From NCBI RefSeq assembly GCF_028066395.1, contig NZ_JALCBM010000030.1, positions 6,796 through 41,838 of the forward strand: a stretch of DNA of 35,043 nt, in the 5' to 3' direction. Origin of the DNA: Ruegeria sp. (GTDB taxonomy: Bacteria > Pseudomonadota > Alphaproteobacteria > Rhodobacterales > Rhodobacteraceae). Below, piece after piece: positions 7,560 through 15,667 of the stretch; the first letter of the stretch is position 1; every line of letters starts with the position of its first letter. The notes under the pieces were generated by a model, which made no database searches, was not told the origin of the DNA, and saw only the letters and a program-made list of their open reading frames with translations. The position numbers and the translations under genes were made by a program.

Positions 7560-8672
7560 ATGAGTGCAGGGGTCGGAGTAGATCTGGAAAGCCTGTGGAT
7601 CCGTTTCGGTGATTTTGTTGCCGTGCGCGATGCGAATGTAAATATCAACGGGGGCGATTTCTTTTCGTTCCTTGGCCCCTCGGGCTGCGGCAAGACCACC
7701 ATCCTGCGCGCCGTGTCGGGCTTTCTTGAGCCGAGCGAAGGCAATGTCCTGATCGGTGGCAACAACATGAAGGGCATCGGGCCGAACAAACGCCCGACCG
7801 CGCTGATCTTCCAGAACCTGGCGCTGTTCCCGCTGATGAAGGTCTGGGAAAACATCACCTTCTCGATGGAAATCAAGGGCGCCAGCGCCGCCGAGCGCCG
7901 CAAGCGCGCTGATGAGCTGCTGGACATGATCGCGCTGCCGGGGCAGGGGGACAAGCTGCCCAGCGAGCTTTCGGGCGGTCAGCGCCAGCGTGTCGCCATC
8001 GCCCGCGCGCTATGTGCCGAACCCGACGTGCTGCTGCTGGACGAACCGCTGTCGGCGCTGGACCTCAAGCTGCGTCAGCACATGCGGACCGAGCTGCGCG
8101 AGATTCAGCAGCGTGTCGGCATTACCTTCATCTATATCACCCACGACCAGGGCGAAGCGCTGACCATGTCGGACAACATCGCCGTCATGCGCGCAGGCGT
8201 GATCGACCAGATCGCCGATGGCAAGACCATCTACAACGATCCCAACACGGCATTCGCGGCCTCATTTGTCGGTGAAAACAATGTGTTCCGCGGCAAAATT
8301 AAACAAGTCATGGGCAATGAGGCGCTGATCGCGACCAACCGCTCGGGCGAGTTGGTGGCGCGGATCTCGACCGCCAACCAAGGCAAGATGAAAGAAGGCG
8401 ACGACGCGATGATGTTCGTGCGTCCCGAAGCTTTTGCAATTGCACCCGATGGGGCCACCGGGGACCATTTCGTCACGGCCCGGGTCAACCACGAAGAGTT
8501 CGAGGGCAACGTCTTCAACATCTTCACCGAAGGCGAAGGCGGCAAAGAGATCAAGGTCTCGATCCCCAACCACGGTCAGTCCTTCGAAGACCATACAGGT
8601 CAGAACATCACGCTGGAATACGAGACCCGCAACGCGGTTCTGGTTCCTGCGGGTGAACTGGCCGCGGAATAA
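7560..8672 (+). CDS. ABC transporter ATP-binding protein, polyamine (PotA) type
   Basis: 370 residues from ATG 7560, chosen because AGGGAG (7545-7550) sits 9 bases upstream. An in-frame upstream start at 7503 lacks such a site and would add residues unlike the family. Walker A is GPSGCGKTT (39-47), the signature is LSGGQRQR (137-144), and Walker B is VLLLDEP (157-163) followed by the D-loop SALD. ITHDQGEAL supplies the H-loop His. The C-terminal ~110 residues form a TOBE-type regulatory domain, as in PotA-like ATPases. It powers uptake through the two permeases encoded next. The 3' end is followed after 11 bases by the first permease. Confidence 0.92.
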   Translation: MSAGVGVDLESLWIRFGDFVAVRDANVNINGGDFFSFLGPSGCGKTTILRAVSGFLEPSEGNVLIGGNNMKGIGPNKRPTALIFQNLALFPLMKVWENITFSMEIKGASAAERRKRADELLDMIALPGQGDKLPSELSGGQRQRVAIARALCAEPDVLLLDEPLSALDLKLRQHMRTELREIQQRVGITFIYITHDQGEALTMSDNIAVMRAGVIDQIADGKTIYNDPNTAFAASFVGENNVFRGKIKQVMGNEALIATNRSGELVARISTANQGKMKEGDDAMMFVRPEAFAIAPDGATGDHFVTARVNHEEFEGNVFNIFTEGEGGKEIKVSIPNHGQSFEDHTGQNITLEYETRNAVLVPAGELAAE

Positions 8673-8683
8673 GGGGACCCGAG

Positions 8684-9604
8684 ATGCCCCAATTCCTCAA
8701 AGAATTCTTCAACCGAAACGGCACCGGCATGGGGCTGGCGATCCTGGGTCTGGTCCTGTTCTGGACCATTGGCCTGATCATCCTGCCACAGCTGTCGATG
8801 CTGGACTTTTCCTTCCGTCCGAACCTGCCGCCGCCAGAGATTGGCGGTCCCAAGGACGTCTATACGCTGGAGAACTACAAGTATCTGATCTACGGGCCGG
8901 AAGGCGGTGGTCAGGACTATAACGTGGTCGACCTGAAGGTGTTTTTCCGCACGCTGCTGGCGGCGGTCTGTGTGACCATCTTCAACCTGATCCTGTGCTA
9001 CCCGATCGCCTATTATCTGGGCCAGAACAAGGGCAATCACATCCGCATCTTCGCGATCATGCTGATCATCCCCTACTGGATCAACGAAATCCTGCGCGCC
9101 TTTGCGCTGCGGATCATCTTTGGCGAGACGGGTGTGCTGAACACGTTGTTCGTGGGTCTGGGCATCTGGGATACGCCGTTTGACTTCATCCGCAATGACA
9201 TCGCGCTCTATGCCGGTCTGGGCTATGCCTATATCCTGCTGATGATCTTCCCGATGTATAACGTGATCGAAAGTCTGGACAAAAACCAGATCGAGGCCGC
9301 ACGTGACCTGGGTGCGCCCTGGTGGCGGATTCACTGGCGCGTGGTCATTCCTTACGCCAAGCCGGGCATCAGCTCGGGCTGTACCATGGTGTTCATGCTG
9401 AGCGCCGGTGCACTGGCCGCACCGCAGATTCTGGGCGGGCCGTCGTCCCTGTGGTTCACGCAGCTGATCTATCAGCAATTCAACGACAACAATGACTGGC
9501 CGCAGGGGGCCGCCTACGCCATCGTTCTGCTGGTGACTTGTATCCTGTTCGTGCTGGCGATGATGCGCCTGTTCAAGGTGAATATGGGGGATATCGGGAA
9601 ATGA
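8684..9604 (+). CDS. ABC transporter permease, PotB-like
   Basis: 306 residues. An N-terminal membrane helix (GMGLAILGLVLFWTIGLIIL) is followed by a ~60-residue periplasmic segment and then the MetI-like core. The EAA loop is visible as EAARDLGAPWWRIHWRVVIP (~204-223), which contacts the ATPase. It forms half of the heterodimeric inner-membrane channel. An AAGGGGA ribosome site lies 8 bases ahead of the ATG. Its stop overlaps the start of the second permease (ATGA at 9601-9604), so the two subunits are translationally coupled and probably made in equal amounts. Confidence 0.9.
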   Translation: MPQFLKEFFNRNGTGMGLAILGLVLFWTIGLIILPQLSMLDFSFRPNLPPPEIGGPKDVYTLENYKYLIYGPEGGGQDYNVVDLKVFFRTLLAAVCVTIFNLILCYPIAYYLGQNKGNHIRIFAIMLIIPYWINEILRAFALRIIFGETGVLNTLFVGLGIWDTPFDFIRNDIALYAGLGYAYILLMIFPMYNVIESLDKNQIEAARDLGAPWWRIHWRVVIPYAKPGISSGCTMVFMLSAGALAAPQILGGPSSLWFTQLIYQQFNDNNDWPQGAAYAIVLLVTCILFVLAMMRLFKVNMGDIGK

Positions 9605-10866
9605 ATAATTCCTTCCTTCGTATAAGCATCTGGGTCTATCTGGCGATCTTCTTCCTGTATCTGCTGGGTCCGCTGGTGATCATGTCGATCACGGCGTTCA
9701 ACTCGTCGGAATTCCCGCGGATGACGCCTTGGGAATGCCTGACCTTCCAGTGGTTCGGAGAGTTGATGCAGGATCAGCGCATCCTGAACGGCATCAAGAA
9801 CTCGCTGATCATCGGTGCCGGGACGGTGGTCCTGTCGGTGGCGATGGGTCTGGCCGGTGCGCTTTTGCTGACCCAGATCTGGCCAAAACTGCGGGCGACC
9901 TACTACACGATCATCATCGCTCCGATCCTGATCCCGGGTGTGGTTCTGGGTATCTCGACGCTGGTGTTCTGGGACCGGATCAACCGGATGCTGGGGCTGG
10001 GGGCGGACAGCTTCCTGTCGAACGGCATCTTCCTGACGGTGATCGGCCAATCCACCTTTATCGCCAGCTACTGCATGCTGGTGCTGGTGGCGCGGCTGCA
10101 GCGTTATGACGTCGCCCTGACCGAAGCGGCACTGGATCTGGGCGCAAGCCATGCGCAAGCGTTCCGCAAGATCCTGCTGCCGTTCATGCGTCCGGCGATT
10201 GCATCGGCGGCGGTGCTGGCGTTCTTGGCTTCGTTCGAGAACTACAACACCACCACCTTCACCTTTGGCGGATACCCGACGCTGACGATCGAACTGGCGC
10301 AGAAAGTGCGCTATGGCATCACGCCCGCGATCTCGGCGCTGGCCTTCATCATCGTGGCACTGACCGTGTTCTTTGCCCTGCTGAACGAGGCCAAGCTGAA
10401 GCGTCAGGAACTGGTGGCTGCGGCCCGCAAGAAAGCCACGGTCGAGGAACTGGCAGGCAAGATCAAACTGCCCAGCTTCTTTGCCGGTAACATGGCAGCG
10501 GTCCTGCTGGTGGTGTTCGCGATTGCCACGATCACGGTGGTGGGTACGGCCACGGCCTACAACCCTGGCCAGTGTATCGCCAACGTGAAAGAGCAAAAGC
10601 GTCTGGAAGCCGAAGAGCGTATTCAGGAGCTGCGCAGACAACGCGAAGAGCGCCGAAAGCAGAACGAAGCCGAGCAGGGTGGCGCGACGCAATCCGCACC
10701 GAAGCCCTCGAACAACAGTGGTTTCGGCAATGTGTTTGCTCCGAACACGCTGGGTGGCGACGAAGGCACTGATGAGGGAGAGGAAGGTTCGAACAACGAT
10801 ACCCAACCCTCGAACAACAGTGGCTTCGGAGGGGCCTTTGACCCCAACAGTCTGCAAAACGACTAA
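9601..10866 (+). CDS. ABC transporter permease, PotC-like, with unusual C-terminal extension
   Basis: 421 residues from ATG 9601, which overlaps the previous stop; an earlier in-frame codon at 9538 lies inside the first permease and is rejected. Residues 1-~275 are a normal MetI-type permease with the EAA loop EAALDLGASHAQAFRKILLP. PotC-like proteins usually end near there. This one continues with a charged linker, an extra hydrophobic helix (MAAVLLVVFAIATITVVGTA), a highly charged coiled-coil-like segment rich in Glu/Arg (EERIQELRRQREERR), and a low-complexity tail. The tail holds two copies of PSNNSGFG-x-x-F-x-P-N-(T/S)-L. If the core has six helices, the seventh would place the tail in the periplasm. 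The function of the extension is unknown to me. Confidence 0.88.
   Translation: MNNSFLRISIWVYLAIFFLYLLGPLVIMSITAFNSSEFPRMTPWECLTFQWFGELMQDQRILNGIKNSLIIGAGTVVLSVAMGLAGALLLTQIWPKLRATYYTIIIAPILIPGVVLGISTLVFWDRINRMLGLGADSFLSNGIFLTVIGQSTFIASYCMLVLVARLQRYDVALTEAALDLGASHAQAFRKILLPFMRPAIASAAVLAFLASFENYNTTTFTFGGYPTLTIELAQKVRYGITPAISALAFIIVALTVFFALLNEAKLKRQELVAAARKKATVEELAGKIKLPSFFAGNMAAVLLVVFAIATITVVGTATAYNPGQCIANVKEQKRLEAEERIQELRRQREERRKQNEAEQGGATQSAPKPSNNSGFGNVFAPNTLGGDEGTDEGEEGSNNDTQPSNNSGFGGAFDPNSLQND
10705..10823 (+). repeat. Direct repeat inside the permease tail
   Basis: CCCTCGAACAACAGTGG occurs at 10705-10721 and again at 10807-10823, 102 bases apart and in the same reading frame. The similarity extends further at protein level (PSNNSGFGNVFAPNTL versus PSNNSGFGGAFDPNSL). 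The in-frame spacing points to a duplicated peptide module rather than a DNA-level element. Confidence 0.8.
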
Positions 10867-10868
10867 AG

Positions 10869-10894
10869 AAAAGGGCGCCTTCGGGCGCCCTTTT
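10869..10894. terminator. Bidirectional intrinsic terminator
   Basis: A perfect 11-bp stem (AAAAGGGCGCC paired with GGCGCCCTTTT) carries a TTCG tetraloop (10880-10883) two bases after the permease stop. Reading the + strand, the stem runs into TTTTCC. Reading the - strand, it runs into TTTTCTTT. It can therefore end both the transporter operon and the converging enoyl-CoA hydratase operon, which stops at 10968. The remaining 73 bases between the genes hold nothing else recognisable. Confidence 0.9.
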
Positions 10895-10967
10895 CCATTT
10901 GTACCGTTGGCTTTTTTCTCAACCCGCCGCGCATAAGGCAAAGGCCGAAGAAACCGCGCCCTGACGG

Positions 10968-11738
10968 TCAATCCGCGTGAAACCGGGGCGGACGTTTTTC
11001 CAGAAACGCCGCCATGCCTTCCTGCTGGGCGGGCAGCCCATAAAGCGCGTGATACATCTGCCGTTCGTAGCGCAGGCCAACCTCCAGCGTACTGTGCTCG
11101 GCCATATTCACGCAGGCCCGCGCCATCTGGGTGATGTCAGCTGCGTAAGAGGCGATGGTTGCAGCCACCTCCTGCGCAGTGTCGATCAGCGCCTCGGGCG
11201 GAACAACACGGCTGACCAGCCCCATCTGCAACGCCTCTTGCGCGTCGATCATGCGACCGGTCAGGATCATGTCCATCGCCCGCGCTCGTCCGATCAACCG
11301 GGTCAGGCGTTGGGTGCCGCCGATGCCGGGAATGCAGCCGATCTTGATTTCGGGCTGGCCAAATTTCGCGGTCTCGGCAGCGAGGATAAGATCGCACATC
11401 ATCGCAACCTCACACCCCCCACCCAGGGCATAGCCGCTGACGGCAGCGATCTTAGGCAGACGCAGGGCCGCGAACCTGTCCCATCCGGCGAAGAAATCGC
11501 TGGCCTGCATGGTGGCATAGGTCTGCACCGCTAATTCGCCGATATCGGCCCCGGCGGCAAAGGCGCGGTCATTGCCGGTCAGGATCAGGCAGCCGATGCC
11601 GGGGTCGGCGTCGAAACCGGTGGCGGCGGCCAGCACTTCCTCCATCACCTGCGTGTTCAACGCGTTCAGCTGATCGGGCCGGTTGAGGCGGATCGTTGCG
11701 ACCCGCCCCTGCACTTCGGTTACAATCGTGTCATACAT
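10968..11738 (-). CDS. Enoyl-CoA hydratase / isomerase family protein
   Basis: 256 residues, crotonase fold. FAAGADIGEL (~59-68) and the oxyanion-hole segment VSGYALGGGCEVAMMCD (~99-115) are present, as are GQPEIKIG and IPGIGGTQRLTR. Both catalytic Glu positions of hydratases (GGGCE and GQPEI) are kept, so hydration of a 2-enoyl-CoA is likely. The closest remembered types are short-chain enoyl-CoA hydratases such as PaaF or FadB1. It is the last gene of a three-gene operon, starting 2 bases after the ferric-reductase-like gene, which links it to the adenylation enzyme upstream rather than to a beta-oxidation cluster. The substrate is unknown. Confidence 0.9.
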   Translation of the reverse strand: MYDTIVTEVQGRVATIRLNRPDQLNALNTQVMEEVLAAATGFDADPGIGCLILTGNDRAFAAGADIGELAVQTYATMQASDFFAGWDRFAALRLPKIAAVSGYALGGGCEVAMMCDLILAAETAKFGQPEIKIGCIPGIGGTQRLTRLIGRARAMDMILTGRMIDAQEALQMGLVSRVVPPEALIDTAQEVAATIASYAADITQMARACVNMAEHSTLEVGLRYERQMYHALYGLPAQQEGMAAFLEKRPPRFHAD

Positions 11739-11740
11739 GA

Positions 11741-13054
11741 TCAGCTGTCCCAGATTGCGCCATAGGCCGGGATGCCCAGGCTTTCCATGTCATGCACCAC
11801 CCGGCGCGTCAGTTTCTGGTTCGAGATCACGATGACCGCCTCGGCCCCGCTGTCGCGCACCGCCTGCAGCGCCAGCGCCGACAGGTTGGGTTTGCCTTGC
11901 GAGTCCGTGTCCCAGATCAACGGGTCTTCGGTGTGGGCCTCGATCTCATCCACCAGCGCATCGCCATAGGTCTTGCGAGGGCTGCGGGTGGACCAGATCA
12001 GCCGGTTCGGGACATCGTCGGCCAGCAGATGCGGCAGGATTGGTCCGATGCCCGAGCCGGTGCCCACATAGACGACCTTCTTGAACAGAACCTCGATCCG
12101 CGCCACGCCCGAGGTGGTGATACCCTTGACCCAGACCTTCTCGGGCGGCGCATCAATGAACCGCCCGGTCCAGTCCCCCGCGCGGCTGATCGCCAGACGA
12201 TAGCCGCTGTGGCCGGGCGAGGGGATATTGGCGAAGGAATGGTACTCGCCAAACGGACTGTGGCTGATCGCGTTGGAACTGCCTAGGAAAGGCGTATCGC
12301 CATAGTCGAACCGCGCAATCACCGCGTGGTTTGACGGCTTCACGATCTCGACCTTCACCCGCTTCAGTGTCAGCCAGGGAGACAGGATCGACAGGGTGAT
12401 CAGGCACAGCATCCAGAAGGCCGGGCTGTGCAACAGATCGCCACCAGTGTCCCGAGTGATCGACACGGTCTGCGCCCAGAACAGCGCCAGAACGGTCCAG
12501 CCGACAAAGCGGTGGATCTTCTCGAACCCGTTGTGAAAGCGCGCGCGGATCGGTCCAAGGGCGGTGATCACCATCAGGCTCATCAACGCCACCATCACCC
12601 CGCTCAGGCCCAGTGTCAGGTCCGAGGGAAGGGTGGCTTCGTTCATCCGGTTCCAGATCATCGCATAGAGCAGAAAGCCGAACCAGATCGTGCCCGCAAC
12701 CGTGCCGCCGGAATGCAACCCTCCGAAATGAAACACCTTTCCGGCGCCCCAGCGTATCCATAGCGGCCATGAGGTTGGCACCCGGGTGGCCAGCCAGAAC
12801 AGGGCGTTGACCACCCGTTGCTGCCGGATCAGGATGCCAAGGCTCAGGTTGATCAGCGCCATGTCAGCGATGGGGCCAAGCGCATAGGCCCCATGCGAAA
12901 ACCAGACCCCGTCGCGCAGGCCGGTGGCAAACACATACAGGTTCACCGCAGCGACCAGAAAGGCCAGACGGCGATACTCCATCAACGCGGGGTGGCGGGT
13001 GACCCGGCGCCAGTTGCTGGCGCTTGTGTCCAGATTTGTGGTTTGCGTGGTCAT
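11741..13054 (-). CDS. Ferric-reductase-like heme/flavin membrane protein
   Basis: 437 residues. The N-terminal ~230 residues hold about five to six membrane helices. Candidate heme-b ligands are H109 and H114 (FHFGGLHSGG) and H174 and H181 (HNGFEKIHRFVGW), on helices separated by one another. The C-terminal half resembles an FAD/NAD(P)-binding reductase module with VVYVGTGSGIGPILPHL as the nucleotide site. Proteins of this layout pass electrons from NAD(P)H through FAD and heme across the membrane. I recall that relatives are sometimes annotated as a terminal component of nonribosomal peptide synthetases because they sit beside adenylation genes, as here. The start shares one base with the upstream stop (TGATG), so translation is coupled to the adenylation enzyme. 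No metal-uptake gene is next to it. Confidence 0.78.
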   Translation of the reverse strand: MTTQTTNLDTSASNWRRVTRHPALMEYRRLAFLVAAVNLYVFATGLRDGVWFSHGAYALGPIADMALINLSLGILIRQQRVVNALFWLATRVPTSWPLWIRWGAGKVFHFGGLHSGGTVAGTIWFGFLLYAMIWNRMNEATLPSDLTLGLSGVMVALMSLMVITALGPIRARFHNGFEKIHRFVGWTVLALFWAQTVSITRDTGGDLLHSPAFWMLCLITLSILSPWLTLKRVKVEIVKPSNHAVIARFDYGDTPFLGSSNAISHSPFGEYHSFANIPSPGHSGYRLAISRAGDWTGRFIDAPPEKVWVKGITTSGVARIEVLFKKVVYVGTGSGIGPILPHLLADDVPNRLIWSTRSPRKTYGDALVDEIEAHTEDPLIWDTDSQGKPNLSALALQAVRDSGAEAVIVISNQKLTRRVVHDMESLGIPAYGAIWDS

Positions 13055-14682
13055 CAGTGCATCTCCGGCCCGGTTTCGGCGATGTGGGTCTGCGCCAGTT
13101 CCAGCAGCAGCCGCTTGTCCAGCTTGCCGCGCGGGGTGCGGGGCAGGGTGTCCATCGGCATCACCACGGTGGGGTTGCAGTAATAGGGCAACCGGTCCGC
13201 CACCGATTGCGCCGCCCGTTTCGGGCAGGCCGACGCCGGAGAGATAAAGCTGACCAGATTGCGGCTGTCATATTGCAGGGTCACCGCCTGCTGACAGCAG
13301 GGCGAGGTTTCAAGCGCGTTGGTCACGCTGTCCAGTTCGACCCGGAAGCCGCGTATCTTGACCATGTCATCGACGCGCCCGAAATGCTCCAGCTCTCCGG
13401 TCGGGGTCCAGCGGCCCAGATCGCGGGTGCGGAACATCATATGGCCGGGGCGGAACGGGTCGGGGCGATAGCGCTCGGCGGTCAGGGCGGGGTTGGCCAG
13501 ATATCCGGCGGTCACGCAATCGCCGCCTGCCCACATCTCACCCTTCTGCCCGATGGGCAGGGGCTGCAGGTTCTCGTCCAGAACATAGACCGTGTTGTTG
13601 GGCGTCGGGCGCCCAATGGACAGGGTGGGCTTGTCCGGGCGGTGCGGCTCGGCGGTGTTGATGATCGTGGTCTCGGTCGGCCCGCAGGAGTTGTAGAAGG
13701 TGCTGAAGGACGACCACGTATCAGCCAGCGGGCGTGGGCAGGGTTCGCCCGCGACGGCGGCCACCCTGACCTGCTGACAACGGCTATGGTCCAGCGCATT
13801 CAGGATCGAGGGCGTGGCGATCAGCACATCCACCTGCTCGGCCGTTTCCTGAATCGATTTGCCGCGAATAACCAGCGTCGCGCCATTGGCGAGCGCCCCC
13901 AGCGTCTCCCACGCGGCCATATCAAAGGCGATGGAGAGGATCTGCCCGACCTTCAGCCCCGGTCGCATCCCCAGATCACCGGGCGCGGTCAGCAGGATAT
14001 TGGCCAGATTGCCATGGGTCACCTTCACCCCGTTCGGCACGCCCGTTGTTCCGGACGTAAACAGGATCATCGCCAGATCATCTGGGGCAGGGGCATAGCG
14101 GTGCGGGTTGGGTGCGGGGCTGTCCAGCATCGGGTCGAACATCACGGTGTCGATGCGGATCAGGGTTTGGTCCGGCTCTACCGGGACCTGGTCGGCCACA
14201 TGTGACAGGCTCAGCAGCACTTTCGCGCGGGTCACCTTGGCCACGTGGCGCATGGTTTCGGTCGGGGCGACGCCAACATGCTGCGGCACGTAAGCCGCGC
14301 CCAGCTTCATGGCCGCCACGATGCCCACCACCATCTCGATCGAGCGGTGCAGGAACAGGCACACCGCATCGCCACGCTTTACGCCATGGGCACGCAGCAC
14401 GTTTGCCAACCGGTTCGAGGCGTCGTCCAACGCCCGATAGCTCAGCTGATATCCGGCGCATTCGACGGCGATTGCGTCAGGATGGTGGCGCAGGCTGTGC
14501 CGGATCGCGTCCGCAATCGTGGCATGGCGCGGCTGCACCTCTGGGCCCCAGCCAAATCGTTTGAACTGCTCCCGGTCCTTGGGCGCAAGCATGGTCAATG
14601 CGCCTGCCGGAATGGACGAGCATGGAGGGAAGGATGTCAGGGGGTGAATGTCTTTCGAAGGATTTACAGCAAAATTCTGCAT
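13054..14682 (-). CDS. Stand-alone NRPS-like adenylation enzyme (AMP-binding)
   Basis: 542 residues from ATG 14682, chosen for the GGAG site at 14692-14689; a GTG 27 bases upstream is possible but lacks a site. All core adenylation motifs are in order: A3 LFTSGTTGVPNG (~208-219), A4 AFDMAAWE (252-259), A5 NSCGPTETT (331-339), A7 TRDLGRW (419-425), A8 GRVDDMVKIRGFRVEL (435-450) and A10 PRGKLDK with K520. D254 and W258 match D235 and W239 of the phenylalanine-activating PheA pocket; the Asp normally holds an alpha-amino group, so an amino acid substrate is likely. No carrier or condensation domain follows. It presumably makes an acyl-AMP and passes it to CoA, a carrier or an amine encoded elsewhere. 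It heads an operon with the heme/flavin membrane protein and the enoyl-CoA hydratase. Confidence 0.85.
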   Translation of the reverse strand: MQNFAVNPSKDIHPLTSFPPCSSIPAGALTMLAPKDREQFKRFGWGPEVQPRHATIADAIRHSLRHHPDAIAVECAGYQLSYRALDDASNRLANVLRAHGVKRGDAVCLFLHRSIEMVVGIVAAMKLGAAYVPQHVGVAPTETMRHVAKVTRAKVLLSLSHVADQVPVEPDQTLIRIDTVMFDPMLDSPAPNPHRYAPAPDDLAMILFTSGTTGVPNGVKVTHGNLANILLTAPGDLGMRPGLKVGQILSIAFDMAAWETLGALANGATLVIRGKSIQETAEQVDVLIATPSILNALDHSRCQQVRVAAVAGEPCPRPLADTWSSFSTFYNSCGPTETTIINTAEPHRPDKPTLSIGRPTPNNTVYVLDENLQPLPIGQKGEMWAGGDCVTAGYLANPALTAERYRPDPFRPGHMMFRTRDLGRWTPTGELEHFGRVDDMVKIRGFRVELDSVTNALETSPCCQQAVTLQYDSRNLVSFISPASACPKRAAQSVADRLPYYCNPTVVMPMDTLPRTPRGKLDKRLLLELAQTHIAETGPEMH

Positions 14683-14822
14683 AGCGTTCTCCGTTAACAA
14701 GGGGGTCACGCTTTAGTGATAATGGGAAAATTTCCCACCAATTGTCACAATTGATCACGATATGGTCACGAAGCCGTAAAAATGGTTAACGACCAATAGA
14801 TGTAATCTGCCAAAGACTTTTA
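14683..14822. promoter_or_regulatory. Divergent promoter region with two perfect palindromes
   Basis: This AT-rich 140-base gap separates the minus-strand adenylation operon from the plus-strand DUF6502 gene. It contains GGGAAAATTTCCC (14724-14736) and, three bases further (14737-14739 overlap one base), CAATTGTCACAATTG (14739-14753). Both are perfect odd palindromes, lying about 42 and 57 bases upstream of the adenylation start. Such spacing suits operators for a dimeric repressor or activator. The regulator is not identified; the neighbouring DUF6502 protein, with a helix-turn-helix-like N-terminus, is a candidate only by position. Confidence 0.6.
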
Positions 14823-15665
14823 ATGAGTGCCGCGATGTCGACTGCCCCGAAGCCTCCTCTGGAATCCGCGCTGCCTGCGTTGCTTGAGCCTTTGGCGCAA
14901 GCGATGGTGGCGCATGGCGTGACAATCGGCACCGCGACCGAGGCGTTGAAAAAGGCGCTGCTGACGGCGGCCGAGGCGACATCGGAGGTCAAGCTCAGCG
15001 ACAGCCGGGCCAGCCTGCTGACCGGGTTGCATCGCAAGGATGTCAAACGGCTGCGTAATCTGGATGACGACACGCCCGAACGGCGCAGTTGCAGCGCCGC
15101 GGCGCTGGTGATCAGCTATTGGGCCACCTCGCCCGAGTTTCAATCCACGGACGGCACCCCCCGCGATCTGACCCGCAAGGGCGACAAAACCGGGCCGGGT
15201 TTTGACGATCTGGTGCGTCTGGCGCGGGTCGATATGGCATCGGGCACCGTTCTGAACACGCTTCTGGATCAGAAGATCGTCGAAGAACTGAAGACAGGTC
15301 AGCTGCGCCTGCTGTCCCACGCTTTTCTGCCGTCGGGTGGTGGGGCCGAACAGGTGGCCGCCTATCAGGCAACCCTGTCGGCGCATCTGACAGCGGCGAC
15401 GCAGAACCTGTTGGCCGAGCCCGAGGCGGCCCGCAATTTCGACCGCGCCGTCCGCTATTCGCATCTGTCCCCCGACTCCGTCGAAGAGCTGCGCCGTGCC
15501 TCTGACACGCAGGCGCAGGCGCTGTTGCAGGACATCAACGCGCTGGCCCGGGCTTTGCAGGACAAGGACCAGAACAAGGGATGTCGGGGTCGGTTCGTTC
15601 TGGGGGCCTATATCCTGGCGTCACCACCGGACGCCCGGGGTGAACAGCGGCAAGAGGATGCCTGA
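14823..15665 (+). CDS. DUF6502 family protein, possible DNA-binding protein
   Basis: 280 residues, soluble, no signal peptide or membrane helix. The N-terminal ~75 residues (ALPALLEPLAQAMVAHGVTI ... SDSRASLLTGLHRKDVKRLR) look like a helix-turn-helix module of the kind found in DUF6502 proteins. The rest is helical with no motif I recognise. A second ATG at 14835 is an equally possible start, since neither has a clear ribosome site. Two bases separate its stop from the DUF5666 gene, and this pairing is, to my recollection, recurrent in Proteobacteria. A regulatory role, perhaps on the divergent promoter region it faces, is inference. Confidence 0.72.
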   Translation: MSAAMSTAPKPPLESALPALLEPLAQAMVAHGVTIGTATEALKKALLTAAEATSEVKLSDSRASLLTGLHRKDVKRLRNLDDDTPERRSCSAAALVISYWATSPEFQSTDGTPRDLTRKGDKTGPGFDDLVRLARVDMASGTVLNTLLDQKIVEELKTGQLRLLSHAFLPSGGGAEQVAAYQATLSAHLTAATQNLLAEPEAARNFDRAVRYSHLSPDSVEELRRASDTQAQALLQDINALARALQDKDQNKGCRGRFVLGAYILASPPDARGEQRQEDA

Positions 15666-15667
15666 GC

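Noticed and set aside
10705..10823. Direct repeats in the permease tail as a small tandem array or CRISPR-like element
   Set aside because: Only two copies exist, both in frame within one coding sequence and conserved at protein level.
13024..14205. A 393-codon plus-strand frame across the adenylation gene
   Set aside because: Shadow of the adenylation enzyme, whose core motifs are all present on the minus strand.
14751..14770. FNR/CRP-type site starting TTGATCACGAT
   Set aside because: The matching ATCAA half at the proper spacing is missing; the stronger signal nearby is the CAATTGT-C-ACAATTG palindrome.
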